Source of the DNA: Cercospora beticola
Taxonomy: Eukaryota > Ascomycota > Dothideomycetes > Mycosphaerellales > Mycosphaerellaceae
NCBI RefSeq assembly: GCF_033473495.1
Contig: NC_088937.1
Coordinates: 2,480,001 to 2,544,000, forward strand
DNA: 64,000 nt
Direction: 5' to 3'
The position numbers and the translations under genes were made by a program. Under the pieces are notes generated by a model that did not search any database, was not told where the DNA came from, and was given only the letters and a program-made list of their open reading frames with translations. Shown one piece after another: positions 46,806 through 57,700 of this stretch (its first letter is position 1; each line of letters begins with the position of its first letter).

Positions 46806-49199
46806 ATATATAGTATTAGGATATCCTAGAAGCTAGAGAATATAAATAGCTAGATCTAGCTCGACTAAGATAATCTTACCTAGTTCCTAGATAGACTTAA
46901 AATTAGGAAGACCTTTTAGCTTAAGAACTAAAAAGTAAGAGGAGAGACTAACTTCTTATTAGTAGTAATAGTAGTATAGGATAGATAGACTATAAGAGAA
47001 ATATATAGAAGAGATATTACTATTAGGTTAATATAATATATAGTAGAACTATACTACTTATAGTAGAGAATTATATAATACTTTAAGTATAATAGCTTTA
47101 GATATATTACTACCTACTATAAAGCTATAGAAGAAATATATAGAAACTATATAGAGAAGTATAGAATAGATAGCTATAAGAAGAAGAAAATTAAATATAG
47201 TAACTATAAGAGAGACTATAAGATATACTTCCTCTAATATAGCTATAAAGCTACTATAAAAGCTAAAGTAAGAGTATTCTTAGAGTAGTTTAAAAAGTAA
47301 TAGAAGGTAGCTTTAGGCCTAATATAAGAAAGTAGTACTATAGAACCTATAATTCTTAAAAGGAAAGCTCTACTAGCTAAGCTTCTATAGAGGAATATTA
47401 GATATAAAAGTAGGTCTCTAGATACTATAGTAATAGTAATAGCTAGTAGGAGGCAAGTAAGTAAGCTCTACTTCTCTTCTATATAGAAGAATAAGGATAT
47501 CTAAGGAGTAATAAGTACTCTCTAGGAAGATATAGATATTAACCTAATTAAGCTTCTTTTCTAAGAATCCTATAAGTAGCTAAACTCTAATAATCTACTA
47601 ATATAATATTAATAGGTTAAATACTACCTAAACTCTACTACTAGATAGCTAAGCTATAGAAGAGGCTATAGTAATAGTACTATAAGAACTATAGCTTAAT
47701 ACTATAAATAGTAGAACTAAGGCTAAGAAAGGATACTCTATAGTTCTTCTACTCTAGTAGAACCTAAAAGTAGTAATACTTATATTAGACAAAATTAGAA
47801 CTAATAGCTAGAAACTACTCTTCTATAATATAGATAACTTAGTAACTATCTAAGTATAGATACTTATAGGAACTATCTATATCTATAACTACTATAACTT
47901 CTTAGAGCTAATAAGCTATAAATAAGAAAAGACTATTCCTATACTCTAAAAAGTACTATTATAAACTCTAGGAGATATAAAAGTAAGCTATATAGTAGTA
48001 GAAGACTTTAACTTCTACTATTTAAAATAGAGAGGAAATATAACTTAAACTTAATATACTATAGTAGATAAGCTTATTAAAATAATTATAGAGGCCTAAC
48101 TATAGCTAGCTCTAGAGCTAGAGATAATTATATAGGAAAGATATATAGCTAGCTACTAAATATTAGACCTAGTCTTTATTAGCCTCTCTCTTTAAAACCT
48201 AATCTAAGAATATAAAGCTCTCTTAGAAGAGATATATAGCTCTAACTATATCTCTCTTAGAATAACTCTCTATATTAACTTCTAAGAGCTAATAGAAAGA
48301 AACTAGAGAAAGTAGTAGAAAGCTACTAACTAGAATAGAATCTAGGACCTTATAGCCTAAGATACTAACTAACTTAACTAACTCCTATTTAATATAAAAG
48401 AATATCTAGATATACTAGTCTATAGAATATAATTCTCTATTTAGAGAATTATAGAGAAGATAGTTCTAATAGCTAGACTATTAAGCTATATAAAGATAGT
48501 ATAGACCTAGGAATATAAAGATACTATAAAGCTAATAAGAAAAAGAAGAAGAGAATAGAGGAACTATAAAATAGAATAGAGCTATAAGCTATATCTTAAA
48601 GTATTATATATAAGAAGTAAAGTTATAAGAAGAGAGTAAAACCTAGCTTAGAGAAGACTAATAAAAGAAGTTATAAAGAACTCTAAGAAGATCTAGAAAA
48701 TAGCTAAATAAACTAAAAAGAGAGCTAACTAAAAGTACTAGCTACTATACTTCTTAAGCCTAGCTAACTTAGAATATAATAGAGATACTAATAAGAGGAA
48801 AGCTATAATTCTAGTAAGATACTTCTTCCTAGACTTAAAGAAAGTAGACTTAAGTAATATCTAATATACCTAACTACTACTCTAATTCTAGATAGAAGTT
48901 AAAGTTTAACTAAAGAAAGTAGAAGGAGTTCTTAGAAAACTACCTAGTAATAAAGCTCTAGAACCTAACTAAATACTAAACCTCTTATTTAAAGAGTATA
49001 GAGAATAACTTACTCTAATTCTAGCTAAACTCTTTACTATATATTTAAGAATAGTATACTACTCTAAAGTCTTTAAGTACTCTATAATAGTAGTACTTAG
49101 GAAACTATAGAAACTAGACTACTTAAAGCTAGAAGTATATAGACCTATTACTCTACTTAATATAATAGTAAAAGTTCTAGAAGCTATAGTTACTAAGAG

Positions 49200-50100
49200 A
49201 ATATCTAAGAAAACTAAAGAAAGGAAGCTCCTTCTAGAAGAATAAATAGATACTAGGCCTAGTAGATCTACTATCTTAGTATTAGACCTTATTACTAAAT
49301 AAGTAAGAACTATCTAGAAAACTAAGCTAGGAGCTATAGTATCTATACTCTACCTTAATATCTTAGAGGTATTTAATAAAGTCTCCTACTAGAGGCTACT
49401 TTATAATATTAGAATAAAAGGCTTCCTAGACTATACTATTAGCTTTATCTAATTATTCCTCTAAAATAGAACTACCTACCTAAAGCTTAGAGAATTTATA
49501 GACTAACTAAAGCTCTAAAATATAGGAATTCTCTAAAGCTTTACTCTATTTCTAATTCTCTTTCTTTTCTTTACTTCTACTCTACTTCTAATACTATATA
49601 AAGAGACTACTTTAGTAATAGAGTTTATAGATAACTCTAATATCCTTATATATAGTATATTAATAGAGGATAACTATAAGTAACTTAAGAAAGCTTACTA
49701 GAAATATAAAGAATAGATAAGAAGATATAGAGTAGAATTTATACTATAGAAATATTAGCTAATCTACTTTACTAGAAGTAGGAAGTATAACTTTAAAGCT
49801 ATAGTCTAAATCTAGAGATTTAATAGAGAACTACTACTATTACTTAGACTTCTTAAAGTATAGGTAGATACTAAACTTAAATAGAGCCTATATATTAAAT
49901 AAGTAATAGAAAAGGAAGCCTACTAAATATAATTACTTTAGAGACTATATAAGTCTATATAGAGAGTATCCTTCTAAAGAGTAAAGTACCTCTATATAGT
50001 AGTAGTAAGACTAGCTATTACTTTTAGCTACTAAGTCTAGTCTAACCTAGAGAGTATATAAAGCTATTATAAGAATCTTACTAAACCTATTAAGAAGATT
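49200..50100 (+). pseudogene. LINE reverse transcriptase remnant
   Basis: The catalytic DD of the RT core appears as DN (IEFIDNSNILIY), as GAC to AAC on RIP would give. In-frame stops throughout. Non-functional. Confidence 0.75.
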
Positions 50101-50989
50101 TAGAAAGAAGCTCTAAGGAATATTATAGAAGTATATAAGTTAGTTATAATAGTTATTCTAGAGAGAGAAGCAAATATTACTCCTCTCTATTTATATATTT
50201 AGAACCTAGCTAGATAAGTATCTAAAAAGTAAGATACCTAACCTATATACTAGTATATTAAAAATAGGTATAGAGAGATTAAAAAGTAAGTATAAGTAGA
50301 AAAGAGAGCTAGATAACCTATAATACTAACTTAAACTAAATAGAAGGAAATCCTCTAGATAGTATAAAGCTAAGAAATAATAATATAGATATACCTAGGC
50401 TATAAAATATAGTAGGCTAAATATTAGTAGAATAGAAAGTAGAAAAGAAATAAAGAAAAGAGAAGAGTAAAAGTAGAAAAGGAATAACTACTAGTATAGA
50501 AAACTACTACTTTCTCTACTATTAGACTAACTCTATATAAAGGACTTACTAGACTAGAGAGTATAATAGTTATACTTCTAAGAATAGAGTATATTAGAAT
50601 AAAGTAATACTTTACTAAAAAAAGAGTTCTAGGATTTATACTAGACTACGAATATAAATAGAAGTATAAGATACTAAAATATATATATATATTCTATCTA
50701 AAATAGAATAAGAGAAAATACCTACTATTCTAAATAAAGAGATCTATAAACTAGAAAGATCTAGCTAATATAAAGAGAGAGCTATATATAGTAGTAAAGT
50801 AGCTTATCTAAGAAGAGGTCCTAGACTAATTCTTACTTATAAAAGAAGAGATATAGAAGAATAAAAGAAAAGAAAAAAGGAAGGATAGAGTCTAGTAAAA
50901 GAAGAACTTACTAGATATCTAGTATTATCCGAAGGAAAATAGAAGCAAAGAAAGCGGCTATATAGGCTATAAATAAAGGAATATACGCG

Positions 50990-51176
50990 GGTTTTTCGAA
51001 GGCTTTTCTCTCGACCGAAATCTATAGAGCGTACTACTTACTCTAGTTAAAAAAGAGGTAGACTAGTATATAAGAATTATCTATCTATATAACCTAGTAT
51101 TATATAACTTATATTACCTAATCCTAATCTCTAAAGTATCTCTTAGAATATCTAACTAGACTATACTTTCTAATAT
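50990..51176 (+). mobile_element. gypsy integrase-region fragment
   Basis: Bases about 51010-51065 match the reverse complement of 35895-35960 in element B (shared block with TAGAGCGTACTACTTACTCT). This is therefore a fragment of a related gypsy element in the opposite orientation, caught between the LINE end and element C2. Limits approximate. Confidence 0.5.
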
Positions 51177-53416
51177 CTACTAAGAATTCCTAAAGTCTAA
51201 AGTACTACTTATCTAAGGCCTAGCTATTAGATAGAGAAATATAGTATCTATAGAATCTTAAATCGTAATACTCTCTCTAATAACCTATCTCTTAATAGCT
51301 AGTAACTTTCCTTAGTCTTATTCTCTATTATAGTAAAAGCTCTTACTTTACTTATATTTTTAAAAGCTAAGACTATACTTCTTATAGGTTCTAGATACTA
51401 ATAGCTTAATAGTAAGTATCTCTTCTCTTAATATAGAGTATACTATCTAGCTTTAAATAACTCTAAGTTATCTATTCTTTTTCTTTCTTATTATTATTTC
51501 TATATAGCTCTTATAGTATAAGCTAAATACTCTAATCCTCTCTCTAGTTTAAGTTATCTAGGTATCTCTACTTCTTTCTTTTCTAGAATAGAAAGAATAT
51601 TATTAGATAATAAGTATAGTTAGGTATTTATAGTATCTCTAATAGATAACTAAGATTTAGATAAACTACTAAGTAGAACTTAGATTCTATTCTTAGGTTT
51701 AACTACTTCTACTATTACTAGCTAGGCCTCTCTTATCTTCTTTCTAAGTAATAGTAAGCTAGACTATACTTATAATATACTCTATAAACTTATTATTTAA
51801 AAGGTAAAGTACTACTATACTAGTTTTCTTTCTAATACTTTATTATCCTTATACTTCTTCTTTAGCTCTTACTAGATAGCTTTTACTATCTCTTTCTCTA
51901 ATACTATCTCTTTATTCTCTTTACTAATATAAAGCTAAATCTAGTAGATTACTTTATAGTTTGCCTTATTAGTTATTAGAGTAGATATTAAGGTCTTAAT
52001 AGTTAAGTATAGGTCTTCTCTTTTAAGAAATATAGCTATCTTTCTAAACTATTATTCTAAGTTCTCCTTAGAGAGTACTAGATATAGTCTCTTTACTAAA
52101 GTACTATTTATTTTATCTTATTTCTATTTTATTTTCTAAAGAGTTAACTTTAGGTATATATATTACTAAGTTCTTCTAACTATAGCTAAGAAATAAATTT
52201 ATTTTATATAGTAAACTAGAACCTATATATCTTAGTATTTAGTTCTTACTAGACTTTCTTAGTATTTAGTTCTTAGTATATATATAGATAGAAATTCTCT
52301 TATACTAGACTATCTAGTAGAGGATTAACTATACTAAGACTTCTCTCTTTTAGCTAGAGCTTCTAGAACTCTATCTTCTAGATAGCTCTAGAGTAGGTAT
52401 TATACTCTAAGCCTTATATATAGTATATATATTAATAGCTAAAGGAGTATATCTCTCTAGTACTCTCTAGTATAGGAACCTCCTAGTACTACTATATTTA
52501 TAATAAAGGTAGGTTTATAACTCCTTTTAATCTTAGATATATTAGTTTATCTAACTAGGCCTCTAGAATCTAATTATCTAATCCTTCTTTAAATTCTAGA
52601 AATAGTAAGAGATTTAGTTAGTTTCTAAAGTATTATTAGCTAATAGTAAGTCTCTCTAGAACCTACCTTATAACTATTTTCTCTAAATATAACCTATCTA
52701 GTATAAACTAATTCTCTAGTCTTATAAAATCTTCCTTTAAATAAGTAGTAAGTTCTATTTATATAGCTATCTTTAGAAGACTCTCTCTCTCTCTCTAATA
52801 GTCTAACTACTCTTCTAACTTTATTCTTTTCTACTTTCTAGTAGTAGGGAAATACTAGACTAACTCCTAGTATTATTAGACTATAACTTTTATTTACTAA
52901 GTACCTAGCCTAGGTACTTTATAGAGTTTATTCTCTATCTTTATATAGCTATATAGTATATTCTTCTACTTAGAACTAATATATATTAGATATTCTATCT
53001 ATCTATATATACTATTCTTTCTACTATCTAGTTTATATCTATAAGACTACTTCTTTTACTTCTAACTCTTTTATAGCTTTAGATTCTACTATTACTTTTA
53101 AGTCTCTTACTAGAGTATTTTAACTTCTACTAAAAGTACTTACTATTATATTCTCTAGCTCTTAGCTTTCTAGCTATAATATAAACCTAGGCTTATAACC
53201 TATTAAATTTAGAGATCTAACCTATCTAGATATAGTAGAATAAAGTAAAGTAAAACTCTTTATAGTAAGTAGTTAGAAAGGCTTAGGTTTCTATCTACTA
53301 TAAGCTTATAAAGAAATACTCTCTACTAAGAATTCCTAAAGTCTAAAATACTACTTACCTAAGGCCTAACTATTAGATAGAGAGATATAGTATCTATAGA
53401 ATCTTAAATCGTAATA
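51177..53416 (-). mobile_element. Element C2: inverted, truncated copy of element C, heavily RIPped
   Basis: The right LTR at 53201-53416 is the 216-bp LTR of element C in reverse complement. The left LTR survives only as 51177-51270, joined to the inverse of the polypurine tract. The interior aligns in reverse to that of element C (for example the block around 51270-51325). GGCTTATAACC at 53190-53200 is the inverse of the proposed primer-binding site. With element C it forms two opposed arms of about 2.2 kb, 4.4 kb apart. Confidence 0.82.
53201..53416 (-). repeat. element C2 complete LTR (216 bp)
   Basis: Reverse-complement match to both LTRs of element C with C/T and G/A differences. Confidence 0.82.
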
Positions 53417-53640
53417 CGTACTATAGATATTAAATTAACTAAAGAATATAGGTTTTAGTATTCTTTTTAGTAGCTATATAACTAAGATACTATACTAGTT
53501 ATAGTTTTGCTAAGAATTAGCTATAATTAGAGGTTAATTAAGGTTCTAACGATACTATATATAAGTTTAACCTCGTTCTAATTACGCTCTTCTAGCTAGC
53601 TAATTTATATAAGAATTAATAAAGACCTTATACTAATTAG

Positions 53641-53839
53641 TATAGATAGGCTTCTCTATAGAGAGTATTTAGTTAGATAATAAAATAGTAGTATAGTAAA
53701 GATTTATTTTCTATTTAATAGAAGGTAGCGAACGAGCGGGCTCTATATACCACTGCCTCGGAACGGAACGTCTATGTTCCGGCAGTTAGGGCTTGAGCCG
53801 GTTCATGCGAGGTGGCCACCATGCCATGCCAAACCGACA
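53641..53839. repeat. element A right LTR (199 bp)
   Basis: The last 80-95 bp are unmutated and end GACA; the first part is RIPped. Mirror image of the left LTR's pattern. Confidence 0.93.
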
Positions 53840-53844
53840 TTATG
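53840..53844. repeat. target-site duplication TTATG of element A, right
   Basis: Matches 34020-34024. Confidence 0.85.
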
Positions 53845-54304
53845 CATTTGCTATCGCTGCATACACTATATGCGTATCGTCACAAGAAGCTTCATTTCTC
53901 CATAATCATTGTCCTGTCATAAAGCTGTGAAGCGTAATCCCTTCCATTCTTTTTTGTTGCCCATCGCCATCGAGTTTCTTGTCCCTTCACCTTGCGCCGA
54001 TCCTAAACAGCGGCACTATCTCTCTATCTATTCCCAGCAAGCTGGTCAGTACCCTCTTCCTTGTCGCTTCCTAGCGACGGTTGGCTTCTGTGCTCTTTGG
54101 TTGCAAATTCACAAGAGGACGTAATTCTCGACGATATCCCTCAGCACACAGCGAGTCCTGCTCGAGCGCTGGGGTCTGGTACGTACAAGGCTGATGCCAT
54201 TGCACGGGCTGAAAAGTATCTAAGCTCCCACCATTCTTTGGCGGTTGCGGTGACGAGTGAGTGTCATGCTCTGTTAACATAGTTCGTTCTGTAACGAAGA
54301 CATT
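53845..54304. other. intergenic, right of transposon block
   Basis: Ordinary GC content returns at once. No supported gene; probably 3' flank of the membrane protein gene. Confidence 0.5.
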
Positions 54305-55711
54305 TCAACCATTAGGGCCATGCGGCGAACCTGATTGCGAAAGCTTCTCCGCCAGCCTTGAGAAGCTGCGCTCCGGGAGCGGCTCATGTGAAGTCTCGAT
54401 GGGTGAGGGTGGAATCGTGGTACTGCCTGAGCGAGATCGGATCGCCGGGCTTGCAGGCCGACTTCCTTCCCTGGACCCAAGAAGTCTCGGACTTTGGAGG
54501 GCGAACTCCGGCGAGTAGATTTGTCCTCCGTAAGGCGAGGCCGTGATCACTGTTCGGGGCGATGTCAGTGGCGGCGGAACAGGCGACTCCGAACGAAACA
54601 AAGGATGAATGTGGTGTTCAACGGCCGGACTGGTTGGGCTGGCAATGCTCGGCGTGCTGCCGCGACGTGTGTGCAGAGGTGGTAGGCTTCGAATTGGGCT
54701 CTTCTCGGCCTCGACAATCGCCACTGGTGAAATCTTCGGCGATTGCCCCACAGAGTCCGGAAGTGGCTTGTCTTCAAGCACGGGCTCGTTGGAAAATGGT
54801 CCTTCTAGAGCGTGGGCTGGCGAGACTGGCCGGCTACCTGGTATCGGCTCCAGTCGTGGTATCGCAGATTTCTTTTGGTACGACGTATCGAATGAGTGCT
54901 TCACGCGAGAAGTGTCCCAGTTCTCGAATTCGTCGGTGCTACGGATCGAATGAATGGCCACTGCAGTGCTTGCTTGGGTACCCCGGGAGCTTCGAGAGCC
55001 GAAAGGGCTTTGGAGGATGAGTCTCGTCTTGGAAGTCATCGGTTGAAGTGATTCTGATACTGAGCTTCTGTAAGAGTTCGTTCCATTGGTGGGGAATGTG
55101 GGGTATGTTGGCGACATTGGTGTTGAGGATCCCTTGATGGGCGTAAAGAAAGAGCTCGATTGCTTGATACCAATCGCATTGAGATAGACAGAGACGGATC
55201 GTTGCTTAGTTTGTTGATCTGGTAGGTATTGATCGTTTGTAGGAAGCACGCTGTGCTGCGCGTTGCGAGGCCAAATCATGCCCCAGAAGAATATTTGTGT
55301 CACTAAACCGATTGATGTGGCGACCAGGCCGGCTTCAGCCAAATGACGAACATAGCGATCGTCATTGTAATCGTCGCCGTGGTTGAGAGAACGTGCGTGG
55401 GCAGAAGTAATCAAGGCCAAGACAGATCCGACCAAACAGACAAGTGCACCAGGTATCCATACGAGTACGAGAGAGCCACGATCAACCCTGCGGAGAAAGA
55501 GTCCGACAGCGACCAGAAGTGCAGCCAGGGCAATAATTTCGAAGACCGAAGCAGTAATCCCCAAAGCAAATATCGATCTGCCGAGCAATGCTGTAGTAGC
55601 GAGCGTGGTGGTGGTGGCAATGGTAATGAACTTGGCAATGAAGGCCAGAAATGTGGTGGAGTAAAAGACCAAGGACGATCGATCAACGTGGTGAGACCAG
55701 ATCCAGGCCAT
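54305..55711 (-). CDS. four-helix membrane protein with Ser/Pro-rich cytoplasmic tail
   Basis: Single exon of 468 aa. Four predicted membrane segments lie in the first 170 residues (about 14-36, 45-72, 80-103 and 126-147), with a short loop containing HGDDYNDDRY before the fourth. The remaining 300 residues are low-complexity and rich in Ser, Pro, Thr and Arg, with many SP and SPR sites, as in phosphorylated tails. The topology resembles fungal four-TM cortical proteins, but no family signature is recognisable. Divergent from the F-box-like gene, about 1 kb away. Confidence 0.75.
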   Translation of the reverse strand: MAWIWSHHVDRSSLVFYSTTFLAFIAKFITIATTTTLATTALLGRSIFALGITASVFEIIALAALLVAVGLFLRRVDRGSLVLVWIPGALVCLVGSVLALITSAHARSLNHGDDYNDDRYVRHLAEAGLVATSIGLVTQIFFWGMIWPRNAQHSVLPTNDQYLPDQQTKQRSVSVYLNAIGIKQSSSFFTPIKGSSTPMSPTYPTFPTNGTNSYRSSVSESLQPMTSKTRLILQSPFGSRSSRGTQASTAVAIHSIRSTDEFENWDTSRVKHSFDTSYQKKSAIPRLEPIPGSRPVSPAHALEGPFSNEPVLEDKPLPDSVGQSPKISPVAIVEAEKSPIRSLPPLHTRRGSTPSIASPTSPAVEHHIHPLFRSESPVPPPLTSPRTVITASPYGGQIYSPEFALQSPRLLGSREGSRPASPAIRSRSGSTTIPPSPIETSHEPLPERSFSRLAEKLSQSGSPHGPNG

Positions 55712-56689
55712 GGTTAAAAGCGAGTGTAGATGTCGAAGGACGGGAAGAAAGAATTCAGGCGAGACGTGTCATGGACCATGTATGTACGTCAAGTGCTCGT
55801 GGTCGTGTTCCTCAGCATGATCTTGATAGGTGCATGCAGACGAGAACGTGTTCTGGTGCACAAGGCAGAAGTCGGAGTCGGTTACGAGGACAGCATGGTC
55901 GAGTGTGAGGCGGAGTAAGCAGAAGAGACGTCCTTCAGGCGCGAGAACGGAGCGGAGGCTTGTTTATGGCGCGAAGTTTTCGCAGCTGCAGTATTCTGTT
56001 CGGTTCGGGGCGCACGTTCAACGTCGCACAGGTCGGGCTGGGAGTACCAGCACTCCGCATCAACCCATGAACAAGGGTTTGCGGGATGCTAACTACTGTG
56101 TGTCCGCAGCTGAGGACGGGGTTGCCGGTCTCGCGCCGTGGTGAACGATGAGGGCGAGAAGCATCGCAACGACGCGTCGTGGCAGGGACATGGGGAGGAG
56201 GAGAGCGGAAGTAGACAAAGCTAGAGAGATTGCTATGGCGGTGCTGTGGCCGTCGACGCGTGCGAGAGGTCAACGCCGCTCGCAGCATGTCGCGTCGTGG
56301 AGCATTGCACGATATTGACCAGGATATGCCCGCTCAACAGCCGCCATTGCGCGCCAAGGCAGCGGACCGGCGCCACAGGTGGACAATTATACAGCGGTTG
56401 CAGTACGCTCGTTCATTTCGTGTCGGCCAACGAGCGAGCGAACGGCGGGCGGCAACGTCGGGCCAAACAGCCAGCGTTCTGTCAAACCATCTGACGTGGT
56501 CTCGCGGTCACTCTCAGAATAGATCGGTGATACACCGAGCACGTCGCACAGCCATTGAGAACCCTGCAGGAACGGAGGCGATGTGTATGACCAAGTGCTG
56601 AGCACCTGCCGCCAGTCATTCTTCACGAAGAACATCGACAGATCCATCTCCTGGCGAATAGTCGACAACTTTCCGCTCCCCGTCTCGGC
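55712..56689. promoter_or_regulatory. divergent promoter region
   Basis: 0.98 kb between divergent start codons. Frames at 55651-56601 (plus) and 55935-56914 (minus) overlap without support. No motif assigned. Confidence 0.4.
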
Positions 56690-57700
56690 ATGGCCTCCTC
56701 TCCACTCAAGCCAAGCAAATGTACCTTTCTCGACCTGCCCGTCGAGCTGCGTCTTGAAATCTACGCCCATGCAATCTTGAACTGCCGCCACATAACCATC
56801 GGCACAGCGAAGATTGTGGGAGCGCCAGCTGACATAGTGCATCGACTCTATGCTCTCGGTCGCTCGCCCTACCCCGGCATCCCGCGAAATCATGAGCCCG
56901 TCGTGGACACGCAATATGCACCTGCATTACTCTCGGCAGTAGCAGACACAACTGTCGATGCAACTGTCGAGCCGCCAGAATCCGCCTTCCCCAACACCCG
57001 GACCTCCTTCCACGCCCTTTCCTGGATCAACAAGCAAATCAAGAACGAGATCCACCGGCACTTCTCCATCCCCACTCAAAGGGGTACGTCGCTGTGGGTC
57101 CAATATCCCTCCGGACTACACATCTTGCACACCACCACTCCCCAGCTGCTGCGGCAATCCCGGAGTGTGCATCTGGCAGGATCCTACACTCCACGACACT
57201 ACTGTCCCTCTCGAGTGGCACGTCTAGGCACTAGACATGCCCTGCCACAAGAGCCATTGCAAGGCAAACTCGTGCCAGACTCCGAGAAGCAGCTAGAGCA
57301 GCTGGTCAGGTCGTGTCTTGGACGGGACCTTCAGCACTCTGTCGACCTTATCGAGATGCGTATTTACTATCCTGGGGAGAACTCCTATAGCACCGTGTGG
57401 GGTGATGACGAGTCGCCTGTCGTCGTCGCGTTGAGGAACATTGACCGGGGCGAGATCGACATTGAGGTATGGCGAGGTCAGCAAGGAACAGGTGTACGCC
57501 TTTGTGCCAAACGTTCCCCGGAAGAAGACAAGAAACGCGTTGTCAGTACCGTCTGGCGGAAGCTCGAGGAAGGCGGTCGGGGCCAACCAGAGACCGGTAG
57601 CTGGATCGTAGACGAGCGCTGGCCGGAGTGGGTACCGATGGACGATATTGCCAAGGTGGCAGACGTAATCGCGTCAACCCACACGTCAACAGACGCATAA
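56690..57700 (+). CDS. F-box/2EXR-like domain protein
   Basis: Single exon of 336 aa. Near the N-terminus, CTFLDLPVELRLEIYAHAI matches the LPxELRxxIY pattern typical of the F-box-like/2EXR domains that are very numerous in filamentous ascomycetes. The part SFHALSWINKQIKNEIHRHF is the usual second half (a stretch about recent relatives of xxLxxvnrqir.E). The rest has no known domain. Possible adaptor for ubiquitin ligase, but targets and function are unknown. Confidence 0.72.
   Translation: MASSPLKPSKCTFLDLPVELRLEIYAHAILNCRHITIGTAKIVGAPADIVHRLYALGRSPYPGIPRNHEPVVDTQYAPALLSAVADTTVDATVEPPESAFPNTRTSFHALSWINKQIKNEIHRHFSIPTQRGTSLWVQYPSGLHILHTTTPQLLRQSRSVHLAGSYTPRHYCPSRVARLGTRHALPQEPLQGKLVPDSEKQLEQLVRSCLGRDLQHSVDLIEMRIYYPGENSYSTVWGDDESPVVVALRNIDRGEIDIEVWRGQQGTGVRLCAKRSPEEDKKRVVSTVWRKLEEGGRGQPETGSWIVDERWPEWVPMDDIAKVADVIASTHTSTDA

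Larger units (their letters stand above)
43800..50985 (+). mobile_element. Element D: Tad-like LINE, RIP-degraded, interrupted by element C
   Basis: The plus strand shows the order of a non-LTR retrotransposon. A first-ORF-like region includes a stretch near 47150-47270 where zinc-knuckle Cys codons appear as Tyr. Endonuclease-like segments follow at about 47.8-48.3 kb. Reverse transcriptase lies at about 49.2-50.1 kb, including PSRSTI near 49260, then IEFIDNSNILIY near 49620 (ancestral GFVDDSNIL), then RLAITFSY near 50010. A charged 3' region reaches about 50.98 kb. Many stops are CAG/CAA to TAG/TAA. Both limits are approximate, and no poly-A tail or target duplication could be fixed. It is split at 44476 by element C. 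Confidence 0.75.
34025..53839. mobile_element. Element A: RIP-degraded LTR retrotransposon hosting nested insertions
   Basis: Bounded by two direct repeats of exactly 199 bp (34025-34223 and 53641-53839) that start TG, end CA before mutation, and differ only by C/T and G/A transitions. The flanking target duplication TTATG occurs at 34020-34024 and 53840-53844. The internal part is almost free of CpA and TpG and full of TpA, the RIP signature, while CpG survives. Its own internal DNA is reduced to 34224-34480 and parts of 43608-43800 and 53417-53640. The rest is later insertions. No intact coding region remains. Confidence 0.93.

Noticed and set aside
34025..53839. AT-rich 20 kb block as a centromere
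   Set aside because: It is bounded by an LTR pair and a target duplication, consists of identifiable nested elements, and lies between ordinary genes.
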